Below are positions 30,296 to 40,605 of a stretch of 64,000 nucleotides of DNA, piece by piece. Every line of letters starts with the position of its first letter. The stretch's first letter is position 1. This DNA is from Rhizobiales bacterium CCH3-A5. Its GTDB lineage: Bacteria; Pseudomonadota; Alphaproteobacteria; Rhizobiales; Beijerinckiaceae. Position numbers and translations under genes: made by a program. The stretch covers positions 1 through 64,000 of the forward strand of contig LSIB01000168.1 in NCBI GenBank assembly GCA_001556025.1, read 5' to 3'. Below the pieces are notes generated by a model. That model was given only the letters and a program-made list of their open reading frames with translations. It was not told the DNA's origin and searched no databases.

Positions 30296-30544
30296 TCAGG
30301 CAGTCGCAGGCGGCATCTGTTGCGGGTTCGGCGGCAGCTCAAGGGGCGGAACCGGCGGAACCTCGGGCGGGCTGTTCGGCGGCTGCTCGGGCGGCGGGCC
30401 AGCGGGGATGCCGACCGGCTCGGCGTCGGGCGGCGCCTCGACCGGCGGCGCAGACGGCACGGTGGTCGGCTGCGGTGGCGGAGCCTCCGGCATCGGGTTC
30501 GGGCTGGCTGGCGATCCGGGCGCGGCGGCGACGGGACGCGTCAT
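30296..30544 (-). CDS. Small proline-rich protein (82 aa)
   Basis: Roughly four residues in ten are proline (runs such as PPPEQPPNSPPEVPPVPP), with no membrane span or signal peptide. No family is recognised. It is judged real because a perfect AGGAGG lies nine bases before the ATG and an EcfG-like promoter element lies further upstream. Its high GC composition could otherwise be chance. It ends 10 bases from the end of the convergent M20 gene. Confidence 0.55.
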   Translation of the reverse strand: MTRPVAAAPGSPASPNPMPEAPPPQPTTVPSAPPVEAPPDAEPVGIPAGPPPEQPPNSPPEVPPVPPLELPPNPQQMPPATA

Positions 30545-30567
30545 GACGATGATCCTCCTGTCCGGTC

Positions 30568-30592
30568 AACGCGGCGCCTCCGCCAAGGTTCA
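30568..30592 (-). promoter_or_regulatory. EcfG-like promoter (one mismatch)
   Basis: On the minus strand TGAAC (30592-30588), 16 bases, CGTT (30571-30568). The -10-type part and the spacing are exact; the first base of GGAAC is changed. It lies 24 bases before the proline-rich protein's start. Confidence 0.35.
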
Positions 30593-30726
30593 CAAAAATC
30601 GAGGATTTGACGAAATGAGCATTGGAGCCGGGCCACCAGAATCGGAGCGAGCTTGGCCGCAGCCCGCTCATGATCCGTTCATCGGTGATATGGAAGTGTC
30701 GCGGTCATTAACCATTGGGGTCTTCC

Positions 30727-31083
30727 ATGCTCAAACGTCTTTCGCTCGTCGCGCTCGCCAGCCTCACCCTGCTCGGCTCGCTGCCCGCCGGCGCGCAGTA
30801 CTACGATCCCTATCGCGGCCCGCCCCGTGGCGACTATTACGAGCGCGGCCCCAGGCGCGACTTCGACGACGACCGGCGTCGGCCCCGCTATGACGACGAG
30901 CGCCGCCGGCCCCGTTACGATGACGATTATCGGCCCCGCCGGGGCGCCGGCGGAGGCGGAGGCGGCAGCCTTGTATGCGTGACCTCGCGCGGCAACTGCC
31001 CGACCTACTCGCCGATCAACGCGATCTGCAAATGCGACATTCCCGGCTTCGGCACCAAGCGCGGCAACGTTTTCCGGCGCTGA
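30727..31083 (+). CDS. Exported Arg/Asp/Tyr-rich protein with conserved Cys C-terminus
   Basis: The protein has a signal peptide (LKRLSLVALASLTLLGSLPAGAQ, cleavage near residue 23). It is followed by a low-complexity stretch with two RPRYDD repeats and a Gly run, then a compact C-terminal domain with four cysteines (CVTSRGNC and CKCDIPGFGTKRGNV). No family is named with confidence. The Cys domain is probably the functional part and may form disulfides in the periplasm. The start at 30727 is chosen for the signal peptide; a TTG at 30715 is in frame. Confidence 0.65.
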   Translation: MLKRLSLVALASLTLLGSLPAGAQYYDPYRGPPRGDYYERGPRRDFDDDRRRPRYDDERRRPRYDDDYRPRRGAGGGGGGSLVCVTSRGNCPTYSPINAICKCDIPGFGTKRGNVFRR

Positions 31084-31172
31084 TGACCGCGCACATCAGG
31101 ATCGTCCCGCGGCGACGCGGGGCGGTCCATCCTGATCGCGAGCCAGGCAACGTCGATACTTTTGGAAGGTCG

Positions 31173-31248
<76 letters not shown>

Positions 31249-31392
31249 ATACGCCACGAAGCGCACGCCGTTTCGCGGCGAAGGCCGCGTCAGGCAGGCC
31301 GGCGATGTAGCAAACGCCCCCTGCCCTGTCCACCCATGCGGGCAAGAAAATTGCGCGCGGCAAGATGCGCCGGCTCGTGCCTGCCGACAGGC

Positions 31393-32775
31393 TCAACTGG
31401 CGAGCCGCTGCGCCACCGATGCCGCAAAATCGTTAAGGCTGAGCGCGAGGTCATCGGCCACGTTGCCGACGGAAGCGGAGCGCGCGTTCATTTCCTCGAC
31501 CGAGGAGCCGACCCGCTGCACCGCGCTGAAGGTCTGGGCGACGAGTTCGAGCGCGCTTTCGACCTCGCCCGACGTGCTTTGCGCATCCTGCGCCATGCCC
31601 TGCGTCACGGCCAGTTGTTCGCCCAGCGCGCCGGCTATAGCGGACGAGACGTCGGCCATGCCCTTCACCGCCTCGTCGATGCGGGCGATGGAGCCGACGC
31701 AGCGCTGCGTCGCCTCGCGGATGGCGTCGATTCGCGCCGCGATCGTGCCGGTCGCGCTCGTGGTCTGGGCCGAGAGGTTCTTGACCTCGCTGGCCACGAC
31801 GGCGAAGCCCCGCCCCGCCTCGCCCGCGCGGGCCGCCTCGATGGTGGCGTTGAGCGCCAGCAGGTTGGTCTGCGCCGCGATGTCGGAGATAAGGCTGACG
31901 ACCGAACCGATCTCGCCGACGAGTCCGGCGAGGCTTTCGATCGTCTCCTGCGCCTCGCCGGCGGCCATGACGGCCTCCTGCGCGATCGCGGCCCCGTCGC
32001 GGGTGCGGCGGTCGATCTCGCCGATCGACTGCCGGAGCTGCTCCGTCGAGACAACCGTCTGCGACACGACCTGGCGGACGCGACCGAGGCTCTCGCGGCT
32101 CTCCGTCATGCTCTGGCCGGCGCTGCGCGAGACATGTGCGCAGTTCACCGCAACCTTGGAGAATGTGCCCGACGCCTGCGTCGCGGCCTCCGAAACCTCG
32201 CCGACCTTGTGGCGGAAGACCTCGGTCAACCTCTCGATCTCGGCGCCGCGCCTGACGGCCTGCGCCTCCTGCTTCTGGCTGACGATTTCCATCGCGCAGG
32301 CAAGATCGACCATCAGCAGCTCGACGACCCGTTTGCACGCATCGGCGGCTGCGCGTCCGGAGAAGCGGTTGCGCCGGCCGATTTCGGGAAAGGCGGCGCG
32401 GACCACTGACAGGATCATCACCGCGTGGGCGCGCGCACCGAACGGCGTCGTCGCCTCCGTCGTCACCACCTCGCCAAGCGAGCGCAGATAGGCGTCGTCG
32501 AACTGCGCCTCGAAGACGTGCGCCGCATGGCTCGACAGGGCCTGTTCGAGCACGTCCCGATAACGTTGCGCGGCGTCGCTCATGCGCTCATGCTGGCCGA
32601 GGCGATCGAAATGCAGCCTGACGCCGGGAGCCGCTGCAGGCTCGACCACCGCGCCGAGGCTGCGCACGAGCCGCAGCGTCGCCGCATCGATTCCCATCAC
32701 CGGGAAGCGCGACTGCGGCGAGCCTGACCGCAGCGAGGCGGCCGGATCCGGCGTCTGGTCGTCGTCCGACATCAT
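31393..32775 (-). CDS. Soluble methyl-accepting chemotaxis protein with degenerate globin-like sensor
   Basis: The 460-residue protein has no membrane span. The C-terminal 250 residues form an MCP signalling coiled coil whose hairpin tip reads [22 protein letters not shown]. The N-terminal 180 residues resemble a globin-coupled sensor ([21 protein letters not shown]), but the position of the heme-binding His appears to be Glu ([10 protein letters not shown]), so heme binding is doubtful. It likely signals through CheA in the cytoplasm. Two Met codons, at 32775 and 32772, could start it. No chemotaxis genes adjoin it. Confidence 0.85.
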   Translation of the reverse strand: MMSDDDQTPDPAASLRSGSPQSRFPVMGIDAATLRLVRSLGAVVEPAAAPGVRLHFDRLGQHERMSDAAQRYRDVLEQALSSHAAHVFEAQFDDAYLRSLGEVVTTEATTPFGARAHAVMILSVVRAAFPEIGRRNRFSGRAAADACKRVVELLMVDLACAMEIVSQKQEAQAVRRGAEIERLTEVFRHKVGEVSEAATQASGTFSKVAVNCAHVSRSAGQSMTESRESLGRVRQVVSQTVVSTEQLRQSIGEIDRRTRDGAAIAQEAVMAAGEAQETIESLAGLVGEIGSVVSLISDIAAQTNLLALNATIEAARAGEAGRGFAVVASEVKNLSAQTTSATGTIAARIDAIREATQRCVGSIARIDEAVKGMADVSSAIAGALGEQLAVTQGMAQDAQSTSGEVESALELVAQTFSAVQRVGSSVEEMNARSASVGNVADDLALSLNDFAASVAQRLAS

Positions 32776-32846
32776 GCCGGCGACGATACGCCATCATCAT
32801 TAACGCTGCGTCACCAGCCCCGTCGGCAAGGCTTGCGGGGCCGGAG

Positions 32847-34427
<1,581 letters not shown>

Positions 34428-34505
34428 GGTCGTCATCCTGGAAGACTGCGCCGCACTGCGAAGTGAGGCTGGCGCCAAGGTTGTCCGAAGGCGGTTCTCG
34501 TCACT

Positions 34506-34548
34506 CCCCTGAGCGCCCAGGCATGCATGCCCGGCCGGCCCTCAGGGG
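34506..34548 (-). promoter_or_regulatory. Stem-loop overlapping the leuA leader stop codon
   Basis: The arms CCCCTGAG (34548-34541 on the minus strand) and CTCAGGGG (34513-34506) pair perfectly; an inner 12-base palindrome GGCATGCATGCC lies between them. The 5' arm contains the TGA of the leader peptide, so a ribosome finishing or stalling in the leader would decide whether it forms. No T-run follows, so it is not a plain terminator; a pause or antiterminator role is inferred. Confidence 0.5.
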
Positions 34549-34592
34549 CGGCTAAGGAGAAGAAGCAGACCAAGACCGAAGGAGGCGCGCAT
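34542..34592 (-). CDS. Leucine leader peptide of leuA (16 aa)
   Basis: The peptide is MRASFGLGLLLLLSRP. Six of its residues are leucine, five of them consecutive. The peptide ends 115 bases before leuA on the same strand, with a stem-loop overlapping its stop. Such leucine-rich leaders sense charged tRNA-Leu in proteobacterial leu attenuators. No strong ribosome site is seen before the ATG, which is the main doubt. Confidence 0.65.
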   Translation of the reverse strand: MRASFGLGLLLLLSRP

Positions 34593-34676
34593 GCCGCACG
34601 ACCGCGCTGCGGCGCGGCTCTGAACTCGGGCATGGGTGGCGGATGCGGCCACGGCGTTCCTCTTCGACTGAATCTT

Positions 34677-34705
34677 GCATAACTGATTGCAGGGGGGCGA
34701 CGCAA
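34677..34705 (-). promoter_or_regulatory. Candidate sigma-70-type promoter for the leuA leader
   Basis: On the minus strand TTGCGT, 17 bases, TTATGC. It lies about 85 bases before the leader ATG. The hexamers and spacing fit a housekeeping promoter, but no transcript start is known. Confidence 0.4.
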
Positions 34706-34769
34706 GCAGGCGCTTGCCGTCGACGGCCCCAGCCTGCAATGCGGGATACCGCATCACCGGAGCGCCGTT

Positions 34770-35414
34770 TTGGCAGCCTATCGACGCCGCACCATCGGCC
34801 TGGCCTCCGCTCTGTCGGCGCTGGCGGGCTATATCGACGCCATCGGCTTCATCAGCCTCGGCGGCTTCTTCGTCTCGTTCATGACCGGGAACACGACGCG
34901 CTTCGGCGTCGAGATCGCGCGGATCGATCCGACCGGCATCGCCATCGCCGGCGGCCTGCTCGCGGCCTTCGTCGGCGGCGTGGTGATCGGCGCTCTGGTC
35001 GCGAAAGCGGCTGGGCGCTGGCGGCGCGTCGCGGTGCTGGGCTGGGTCACGCTCTGTCTTGCGTCGGCGGCGGCGCTCGAGAGCGTCGGCAACCAGCCGG
35101 CCAGCACGGCAGCGCTGGTGCTGGCGATGGCGGCTTCCAACTGCGTCTTTCAGCGCAATGGCGAGGTCACGATCGGCGTCACCTACATGACCGGAACGCT
35201 CGTCAAGATGGGCCAGCAGATCGCCAATGCGCTGACGGGCGGCCCGCGCTGGGTCTGGCTACGCAATTTCACGCTCTGGCTGGGGCTTGCGCTCGGCTCT
35301 GTCGCAGGAGCGCTCGCCTATGGCGCGTTCGGCAGCGCCGCGATCTGGCTTTCCGCGGGCTTCTGCGCGGTGCTGGCACTGGGCTCGCTCTCGCTGCCGC
35401 ACGAGATCGACTGA
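34770..35414 (+). CDS. DUF1275 (YoaK) family membrane protein
   Basis: A 214-residue protein with about six membrane spans. It has the DUF1275 signature in its N-terminal third (ALSALAGYIDAIGFISLGGFFVSFMTGN in outline, with SFMTGNTT conserved) and VTYMTGTLVKMG in the middle. The start is a TTG with GGAG about eight bases upstream; no ATG fits the family's N-terminus. The function of the family is unknown; transport is suspected. It is divergent from leuA. Confidence 0.85.
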   Translation: MAAYRRRTIGLASALSALAGYIDAIGFISLGGFFVSFMTGNTTRFGVEIARIDPTGIAIAGGLLAAFVGGVVIGALVAKAAGRWRRVAVLGWVTLCLASAAALESVGNQPASTAALVLAMAASNCVFQRNGEVTIGVTYMTGTLVKMGQQIANALTGGPRWVWLRNFTLWLGLALGSVAGALAYGAFGSAAIWLSAGFCAVLALGSLSLPHEID

Positions 35415-35430
35415 CCGGCTGCCCGCTTCT

Positions 35431-35913
35431 CTATCGGCTCGATCCTGCGCGCGCCTTGCGGATGACAAGAGGGCCTGGCGGCGCCGTCCACAGGTCGATC
35501 CGGTAGAAATCGTCGCCGTCGAGACCGTCCTCGCTCAGCGTATCGAGCCCCGCATAGGAAATGCGCACGCGATAATCGCCCGGCGCAACCGGCAGGCGCG
35601 GCGCGTCGGGCAGGTAATCCGTACCGCCGAGGATGACGAGCCGGCCCGAGCGCAGCGACAGCGAGCACTCGTTGACCATGTCCCACGCGTCGGCATCCAG
35701 CTCGGGAGCCGCCCCGAACAGCGAGACCGCGACCGGCACCGCCATGTTGCGCGCGGTCCCGACGCCGATGCTGGAGCGCCCGACGGCCAGCAGACGCTCG
35801 ACGGCCTCGTCGTCCCAGAGCGCGCCGAAATCCTCGTCGACGGATTCGTCCATCAGATAGAACTGGAAATAGTCGGCGAAGACCGAAAGCGTCAGCGTAT
35901 CCGTGGTCTGCAT
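35431..35913 (-). CDS. Hypothetical acidic protein (160 aa)
   Basis: No family is recognised. The protein is soluble and acidic, beginning TLSVFADYFQFYLMDE and ending in a region with YRVRISYAGLDTL and an RIDLWTAP segment, which looks like a beta-rich fold. The ATG at 35913 has GAGGAG upstream. An in-frame ATG at 35988 would add an unlikely Pro/Ser/Arg leader. The gene is convergent with the DUF1275 gene, ending 16 bases away. Confidence 0.6.
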   Translation of the reverse strand: MQTTDTLTLSVFADYFQFYLMDESVDEDFGALWDDEAVERLLAVGRSSIGVGTARNMAVPVAVSLFGAAPELDADAWDMVNECSLSLRSGRLVILGGTDYLPDAPRLPVAPGDYRVRISYAGLDTLSEDGLDGDDFYRIDLWTAPPGPLVIRKARAGSSR

Positions 35914-36033
35914 CGCGGGCAGCCGGCTCCTCGGGCTCGGTGTTTGAGCTGAGCATAGGCCGTTTGCGTGGCGCGGGGAATCGGTCATGCTCGCCCGTCA
36001 AAGCGTCCCTGTCTGCAAGCGTCGGAGTCCGCC

Positions 36034-36372
36034 ATGCGCGCCACGATCATTCTCACCGCATGCGCGCTCGCGCTCGCCGCCTGCCAGACGCCCTCGGCTA
36101 CGCCGCCCGCCCCCTCGCCCGAACAGGCCGCGACCGGCGTGACGCCCAACACCTTCCGGCTGCCCACGGGTGCGGGCTGCAACGGCGAGGTCGAGCGTTT
36201 CCAGGCGGTGATGGACAACGACCTCGCCACCGGCCACACGACGAAGGGCGTGCATACGCGGGTATCCGCCGAAATCGACGCGGCACGGAAAAGCTGCGCC
36301 GCAGGCAACGAGGGAGGCGCGATCGGCCAGATCAGGGCGACGAAGGCGAAGTTCGGCTACCCGTCGCTGTGA
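36034..36372 (+). CDS. Small lipoprotein (112 aa)
   Basis: The N-terminus MRATIILTACALALAAC is a lipoprotein signal peptide with an LAAC lipobox, so the mature protein begins at Cys17 and is lipid-anchored. A Pro/Ala-rich linker follows, then about 80 residues with two cysteines (GAGCNGEVE and RKSCAAGN) that may form one disulfide. The family is not identified. GGAG precedes the ATG at 36034. Confidence 0.72.
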   Translation: MRATIILTACALALAACQTPSATPPAPSPEQAATGVTPNTFRLPTGAGCNGEVERFQAVMDNDLATGHTTKGVHTRVSAEIDAARKSCAAGNEGGAIGQIRATKAKFGYPSL

Positions 36373-36391
36373 TCGGTGACACGCCAGCGCG

Positions 36392-36760
36392 TCATCTTTC
36401 GTTCAGGTTGTGGACCTTGGTCACCGTGTTGCCGCCGCAGGTGTAGCAGCAATCGGCGCATTTCTGCTTCCCGCCCTGGCCCACGCCCCAGTAGCGCGTC
36501 GCATTGCCCTTGAGCCAGGCTCCGTAGCAGATCTTCTCACCCTTGATGCAGGTGAGCGGGTATTTCACCGTGTCGTAGGTCTTGTTGACATAGACCTTGC
36601 CGCCGCCCGGCCACTCGTTGCGCCGGTTCTGAGAATAGAACGCGATCTCGATCTGGTTTTTCGAGAAGCTGCGCAACTGCCAGGTCATGACGTCGGCCGA
36701 CGCGGCCGCGGGCATGAGCGTGGCGGCCGCGACAAGCGCGGCAATGCAGGTCTTCAGCAT
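36392..36760 (-). CDS. Exported Cys-rich hypothetical protein (122 aa)
   Basis: A signal peptide (LKTCIAALVAAATLMPAAASA) is followed by a mature part with YSQNRRNEWPGGGKVYV, a CIKGEKICYG pair and a C-terminal CADCCYTCGG cluster. In all it has six mature cysteines. The clustered cysteines could bind metal or form disulfides. No family name is offered. GGGGGAT lies close before the ATG at 36760, favouring it over a TTG at 36772. It is convergent with the lipoprotein gene. Confidence 0.68.
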   Translation of the reverse strand: MLKTCIAALVAAATLMPAAASADVMTWQLRSFSKNQIEIAFYSQNRRNEWPGGGKVYVNKTYDTVKYPLTCIKGEKICYGAWLKGNATRYWGVGQGGKQKCADCCYTCGGNTVTKVHNLNER

Positions 36761-36859
36761 GGTATCCCCCAATGACGGGCGCTCGCCGCCCGGCAGGGAT
36801 CATGCTGCCGATTTCGGAAGCCCGTGCAAGGGCTTGGCGCCTTATCGAACCGAGAAAGA

Positions 36860-38935
36860 CTAAGCTGCCAATCCCCGCTTCTCCAGCAGGGCGTCGGGCG
36901 TCGGCATCCGGCCGCGAAACAGCGTATAGGCCTCCGCCGCGTCGCGCGTGTCTCCGGCCGCGTAGATGTAGCGCTTCAGCCTGCCGGCCAGCTCCGGCGC
37001 GTAGATGTCGCCGACCTCCAGGAAGGCGTTGAAGGCGTCGGCGTCCATCACCTCGGACCAGAGATAGCTGTAATAACCGGCCGAATAGCCATCGCCGGAG
37101 AAGACATGCGCGAAATGCGGCGTGCGGTGGCGCATGGTGATCTCGGCGGGCATGCCGATGCGGGCAAGCTCCTGCGCCTCGAAGGCGAGCGGGTCGATCT
37201 CGCCCGGCGCCTCCAGCGAGTGGAAGGCGAGATCGACCAGCGCCGAGGAGGTGTATTCCACGGTGGCGAAACCCTGATTGAAGGTCTGCGCGGCTTTGAT
37301 CTTGTCGATCAGCGCGTCGGGGATCGGCTCGCCCGTTTCGGCATGGAGGCAGTATTCCTGCATCACCTGCTTCGTCAGGAACCAGTGCTCGTAGAGCTGC
37401 GAGGGCAGTTCGACGAAATCGCGCGAGACCGAGGTGCCGGCCAGCGAACCGTAATGCACATCCGACAGCAGCCCGTGCAGCGCATGGCCGAATTCGTGGA
37501 ACAGCGTGCGCGCATCGTCGATCGAGAGCAGCGCCGTCTCGCCGTCGGCCGGCTTGGCGAAATTGCAGACATTGACGATGATCGGCCGCTTTTCGCCGTC
37601 GAAATTGCGCTGGCCGCGAAACGCGCTCATCCACGCGCCCGAGCGCTTTGACGGCCGCGCGAAATAGTCGCCGAGGAACAAGCCGACGTGGCGGCCGCTC
37701 GCGGCCTCGCTGACCTCGAAGATGCGGACGTCCGGATGATAGCCGGCGAGATCCCGTCTCTCCGCGAAGGACAGCCCGAACAGCTTGCCGGCGACGTCGA
37801 AAGCGGCCGCGATGATACGGTCGAGCTGGAGATAGGGCTTCAGCACCGCCTCATCGAGCGCATAGGTTTTCTGCCTCACCTTCTCGGCATAGTGACGCCA
37901 GTCGGAGGGGCGGATCGGTCCGTTCTCGCCCTCGCTTTGTGCCAGCGCAGCCAGATTGGCCGCCTCCTGCGCGGCGCGCGCCTTCGCCGGCGTCCAGACC
38001 AGTTCGAGCAGGTCGCGAACGTTTTTCGGCGTCTTGGCCATGGTGTCGTCGAGTTTGAAATGGGCGAAGGTGGCAAAGCCGAGCAGCTTCGCCTTCTGCG
38101 CCCTGAGCTTGACGATCTCGGCGACGATGGCGCGGTTGTCGGTCTCAGCGCCCATCTCGCCGCGCCGGCTCCAGGCTGCAAAGGCCTCCTCGCGCAGATC
38201 GCGCCTCGTCGAAAACGTCAGGAAGGGCTCGATGACCGAGCGCGATAGCGTCACGGCGTGCTTGCCGTCGTGTCCGCGATCGGTCGCGGCGCGCGCCATC
38301 GCCGCCTTGACGAAGTCCGGCAGGCCGACGAGCCCGCTTTCGTCTTCGAGCACAAGCGCATAATCGGCCTCGTCCTTGAGCAGGTTCTGACCGAACCGGG
38401 TGCCCAATTCCGCCAGCCGTTCGTTGATCGCCGCCAGCCGCGCCTTGGCGTCGGCGTCGAGCTGGGCGCCCGAACGGATGAAGCCGCGATGCGTGCGCTC
38501 GAGTAGCCGCATCTGCTCGGCGTCGAGGCCGAGTTCGTCGCGCTTCGCGAAAACTGCGTCGACGCGCGCGAACAGGCCCGGATTCATCATGATCGCCGAC
38601 CAGTGTCGCGAGGCGATGGGCGACATCTCCCGCTCGATCGCCTGCAGCGCCGGGTTCGTATCCGCCCCGGTCAGATTGTAGAACACGCCGCCAATGCGCG
38701 AGAGGCCGCGCCCGGCCCGCTCCAGCGCCTCGATCGTATTAGCGAAATCGGGCTTGGCCGCGTCAGCGACGATGGCGTCGATCTCTTCGCGGTGCCGCGC
38801 AAAGCCGGCCTCGAACGCCGCGCGGATATGGTCCGACGTGATCGCGGAAAAAGGCGGCAGGCCGAACGGCGTCTCCCAGCTAGCCGCGAAGGGGTTGTCG
38901 GCCGGCAGCGGCAAGGTCTCGAGAGCGAGCGTCAT
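36860..38935 (-). CDS. dcp: M3 family peptidyl-dipeptidase (Dcp-like)
   Basis: A 691-residue zinc oligopeptidase with the FHEFGHALHGLLS (HEXXH) active site and the following GTSVSRDFVELPSQLYEHW segment typical of Dcp. The third zinc ligand Glu lies in this segment. Dcp removes C-terminal dipeptides from peptides in the cytoplasm or periplasm; no signal peptide is seen here, so it is cytoplasmic. OpdA-type oligopeptidase A is the alternative. It ends a run of minus-strand genes that starts at the ABC transporter, 27 bases after the Nudix gene. Confidence 0.92.
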   Translation of the reverse strand: MTLALETLPLPADNPFAASWETPFGLPPFSAITSDHIRAAFEAGFARHREEIDAIVADAAKPDFANTIEALERAGRGLSRIGGVFYNLTGADTNPALQAIEREMSPIASRHWSAIMMNPGLFARVDAVFAKRDELGLDAEQMRLLERTHRGFIRSGAQLDADAKARLAAINERLAELGTRFGQNLLKDEADYALVLEDESGLVGLPDFVKAAMARAATDRGHDGKHAVTLSRSVIEPFLTFSTRRDLREEAFAAWSRRGEMGAETDNRAIVAEIVKLRAQKAKLLGFATFAHFKLDDTMAKTPKNVRDLLELVWTPAKARAAQEAANLAALAQSEGENGPIRPSDWRHYAEKVRQKTYALDEAVLKPYLQLDRIIAAAFDVAGKLFGLSFAERRDLAGYHPDVRIFEVSEAASGRHVGLFLGDYFARPSKRSGAWMSAFRGQRNFDGEKRPIIVNVCNFAKPADGETALLSIDDARTLFHEFGHALHGLLSDVHYGSLAGTSVSRDFVELPSQLYEHWFLTKQVMQEYCLHAETGEPIPDALIDKIKAAQTFNQGFATVEYTSSALVDLAFHSLEAPGEIDPLAFEAQELARIGMPAEITMRHRTPHFAHVFSGDGYSAGYYSYLWSEVMDADAFNAFLEVGDIYAPELAGRLKRYIYAAGDTRDAAEAYTLFRGRMPTPDALLEKRGLAA

Positions 38936-38962
38936 GGGATCGGGTTCCGAAACGAAGGGCGG

Positions 38963-39682
38963 TCAGTCCTGCCCGTAGATATGGGCCAGATAGGGCCGCA
39001 TGAAAGGCGGCATGTCGTAGCGGTCGCAATCGGCGAGGCTGCGGATGATGACGATGTCCGACAGTTCGGGCTCGTCCTGCTCGGCGATCCGCGCCAGCAT
39101 CAGCGCCCGTGCTGTCTCGGCGTCGAGCGGCACCGACACAGGCCGCATGAAGGCGATGCGCCCGGTCAGGATCACCGCCGCCCAGCCCTCCCCGACGACG
39201 ATCTCCTCGCTCGTCAGCCCGGTCTCCTCGCAGAGTTCGCGGGTGACGCTGCCGGCGAGATCGAGCGTGCCGCCGGGCCGCACATCGCTGCGGTCTGGCG
39301 TGCCGGCGGCGAAATAGACTTTTCCGGGGTTGGCCGTGTGCTCGCCCATGCGTCCGCAGAGAAAAGCCCCGTCCGCCGCCCGCAGCGCCGCCATCGCGAA
39401 GCCGTTGCGCACGATCGGGCCGGGATGGCCGAAATCACGCCAGCTCATGAAGGCGGCGTAGTCGGTCTCGAAATAGCCCGCCCGGAACACGCCGTCCGCG
39501 ATCGCGGCGCGGTGCTGCAGCATCACCCGCCCATTGAACATGGCGGGCTTGCCGGCGCTGATCCTGGACCAGTATGCGTCGATCTCGGCCGCTTGCTGCC
39601 GGGCGAAAACCCAGTCATAGGGTTCGACCACGGCCTCGATCCGCGACAGCGTGACGATCGTCCCATCGACGACGCCGTTCAC
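38963..39682 (-). CDS. Nudix hydrolase family protein with altered Nudix box
   Basis: The 239-residue protein has RELCEETGL, the second half of the Nudix box. The Gly and Glu normally found upstream (GX5E) are not in register, so diphosphate hydrolysis is not certain. The N-terminal 90 residues are a separate region found in rhizobial relatives. The start is a GTG whose bases form GTGA with the stop of the PhzF gene, so the two are translationally coupled. It lies between phzF and dcp. The substrate is unknown. Confidence 0.8.
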   Translation of the reverse strand: MNGVVDGTIVTLSRIEAVVEPYDWVFARQQAAEIDAYWSRISAGKPAMFNGRVMLQHRAAIADGVFRAGYFETDYAAFMSWRDFGHPGPIVRNGFAMAALRAADGAFLCGRMGEHTANPGKVYFAAGTPDRSDVRPGGTLDLAGSVTRELCEETGLTSEEIVVGEGWAAVILTGRIAFMRPVSVPLDAETARALMLARIAEQDEPELSDIVIIRSLADCDRYDMPPFMRPYLAHIYGQD

Positions 39683-40581
39683 AGCAGCACGCCCTCGCTG
39701 ACCATGACGGCCCCGCCGCCGATCCGGGCCGAGGTCAGCGCGTCGCCAGCGACGCTGAGCTCCAGCTCGATCTGCGAAGGCCGGCCCATCTCGTAGCCCT
39801 GCTCGATCACGAGGCGATGCTCGCCATCGCCCGGCCTGTCGAAGGCCATCACCGCGCCGGCGAAAGCCGCAACCGCCGACCCTGTCGCCGGGTCCTCGAT
39901 CACACCTGCGCCGGGCCAGAACATGCGGGCATGAAAATGATGCCCGGCCTCCTGCGTCTGCCGGCAATAGACGAAGGCGTTCGGAAAGGGCGCGGCGGAG
40001 AAGGCGCGCTCGAAGGCTTCGCCGGCCGGGTGCGCCTTCGCCACGGCGTCGCGACCCGCGACGGGCACGAGCGTATAGGCGACGCCGCCGGAGAAGGCGC
40101 TGGGCTGGTGCCTCTCAAAGCCGATATCGGCCTCGTCCAGCCCAAGCCCGCGCGCCAGATCGGCGCGGGCAATCACCTGCTCCAGCCGCGCCGGGAGCTT
40201 TGGCAATGTGAACACCGCCCGCCCCGAGAACGCGTCGGTCACCGCGACGGCGCAGGGCACGAGCCCGACCTTTTCCTCCAGCGTGACGATGTCGACGCCG
40301 CGCCCTTCGGCATGGTCTCGCAGCGCCAGAAGCACCGCCGTGCCGACGGTCGGGTGACCGGCGAAGGGCAGTTCCTGCCCCGGCGTAAAGATGCGCAGCG
40401 CCGCGCGACGGTTCGGATCGGCTGGGCCCGAGACGAACACCGTCTCCGACAGGTTGAACTCGCGCGCGATCGCCTGCATCGCAGCGGTGTCGAGACCATC
40501 GGAATCCAACACCACCGCCAGCGGATTGCCGGCATGGCGTTGCGTCGTGAAGACGTCGAGCGTGACGAAGCGGCGCTTCAT
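39679..40581 (-). CDS. PhzF family isomerase/epimerase-like protein
   Basis: A 300-residue PhzF-fold protein: FTTQRHAGNPLAVV near the start, catalytic Glu in NLSETVFV, PFAGHPTVGTA, and VIEDPATGSAVAAF. Family members isomerise metabolites, but most are uncharacterised. AGGG lies eight bases before the ATG at 40581 and abuts the ATG at 40590, which decides the start. It follows pdxY by 24 bases and overlaps the Nudix gene by four. Confidence 0.9.
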   Translation of the reverse strand: MKRRFVTLDVFTTQRHAGNPLAVVLDSDGLDTAAMQAIAREFNLSETVFVSGPADPNRRAALRIFTPGQELPFAGHPTVGTAVLLALRDHAEGRGVDIVTLEEKVGLVPCAVAVTDAFSGRAVFTLPKLPARLEQVIARADLARGLGLDEADIGFERHQPSAFSGGVAYTLVPVAGRDAVAKAHPAGEAFERAFSAAPFPNAFVYCRQTQEAGHHFHARMFWPGAGVIEDPATGSAVAAFAGAVMAFDRPGDGEHRLVIEQGYEMGRPSQIELELSVAGDALTSARIGGGAVMVSEGVLL

Positions 40582-40605
40582 GGCGGGCATCCCTGCGGGA
40601 AAAGT

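Noticed and set aside
32819..32841. Hairpin CCCCG...CGGGG near the leuA end as a terminator
   Set aside because: The stem is short with a large loop and no T-run follows, so it was not called.
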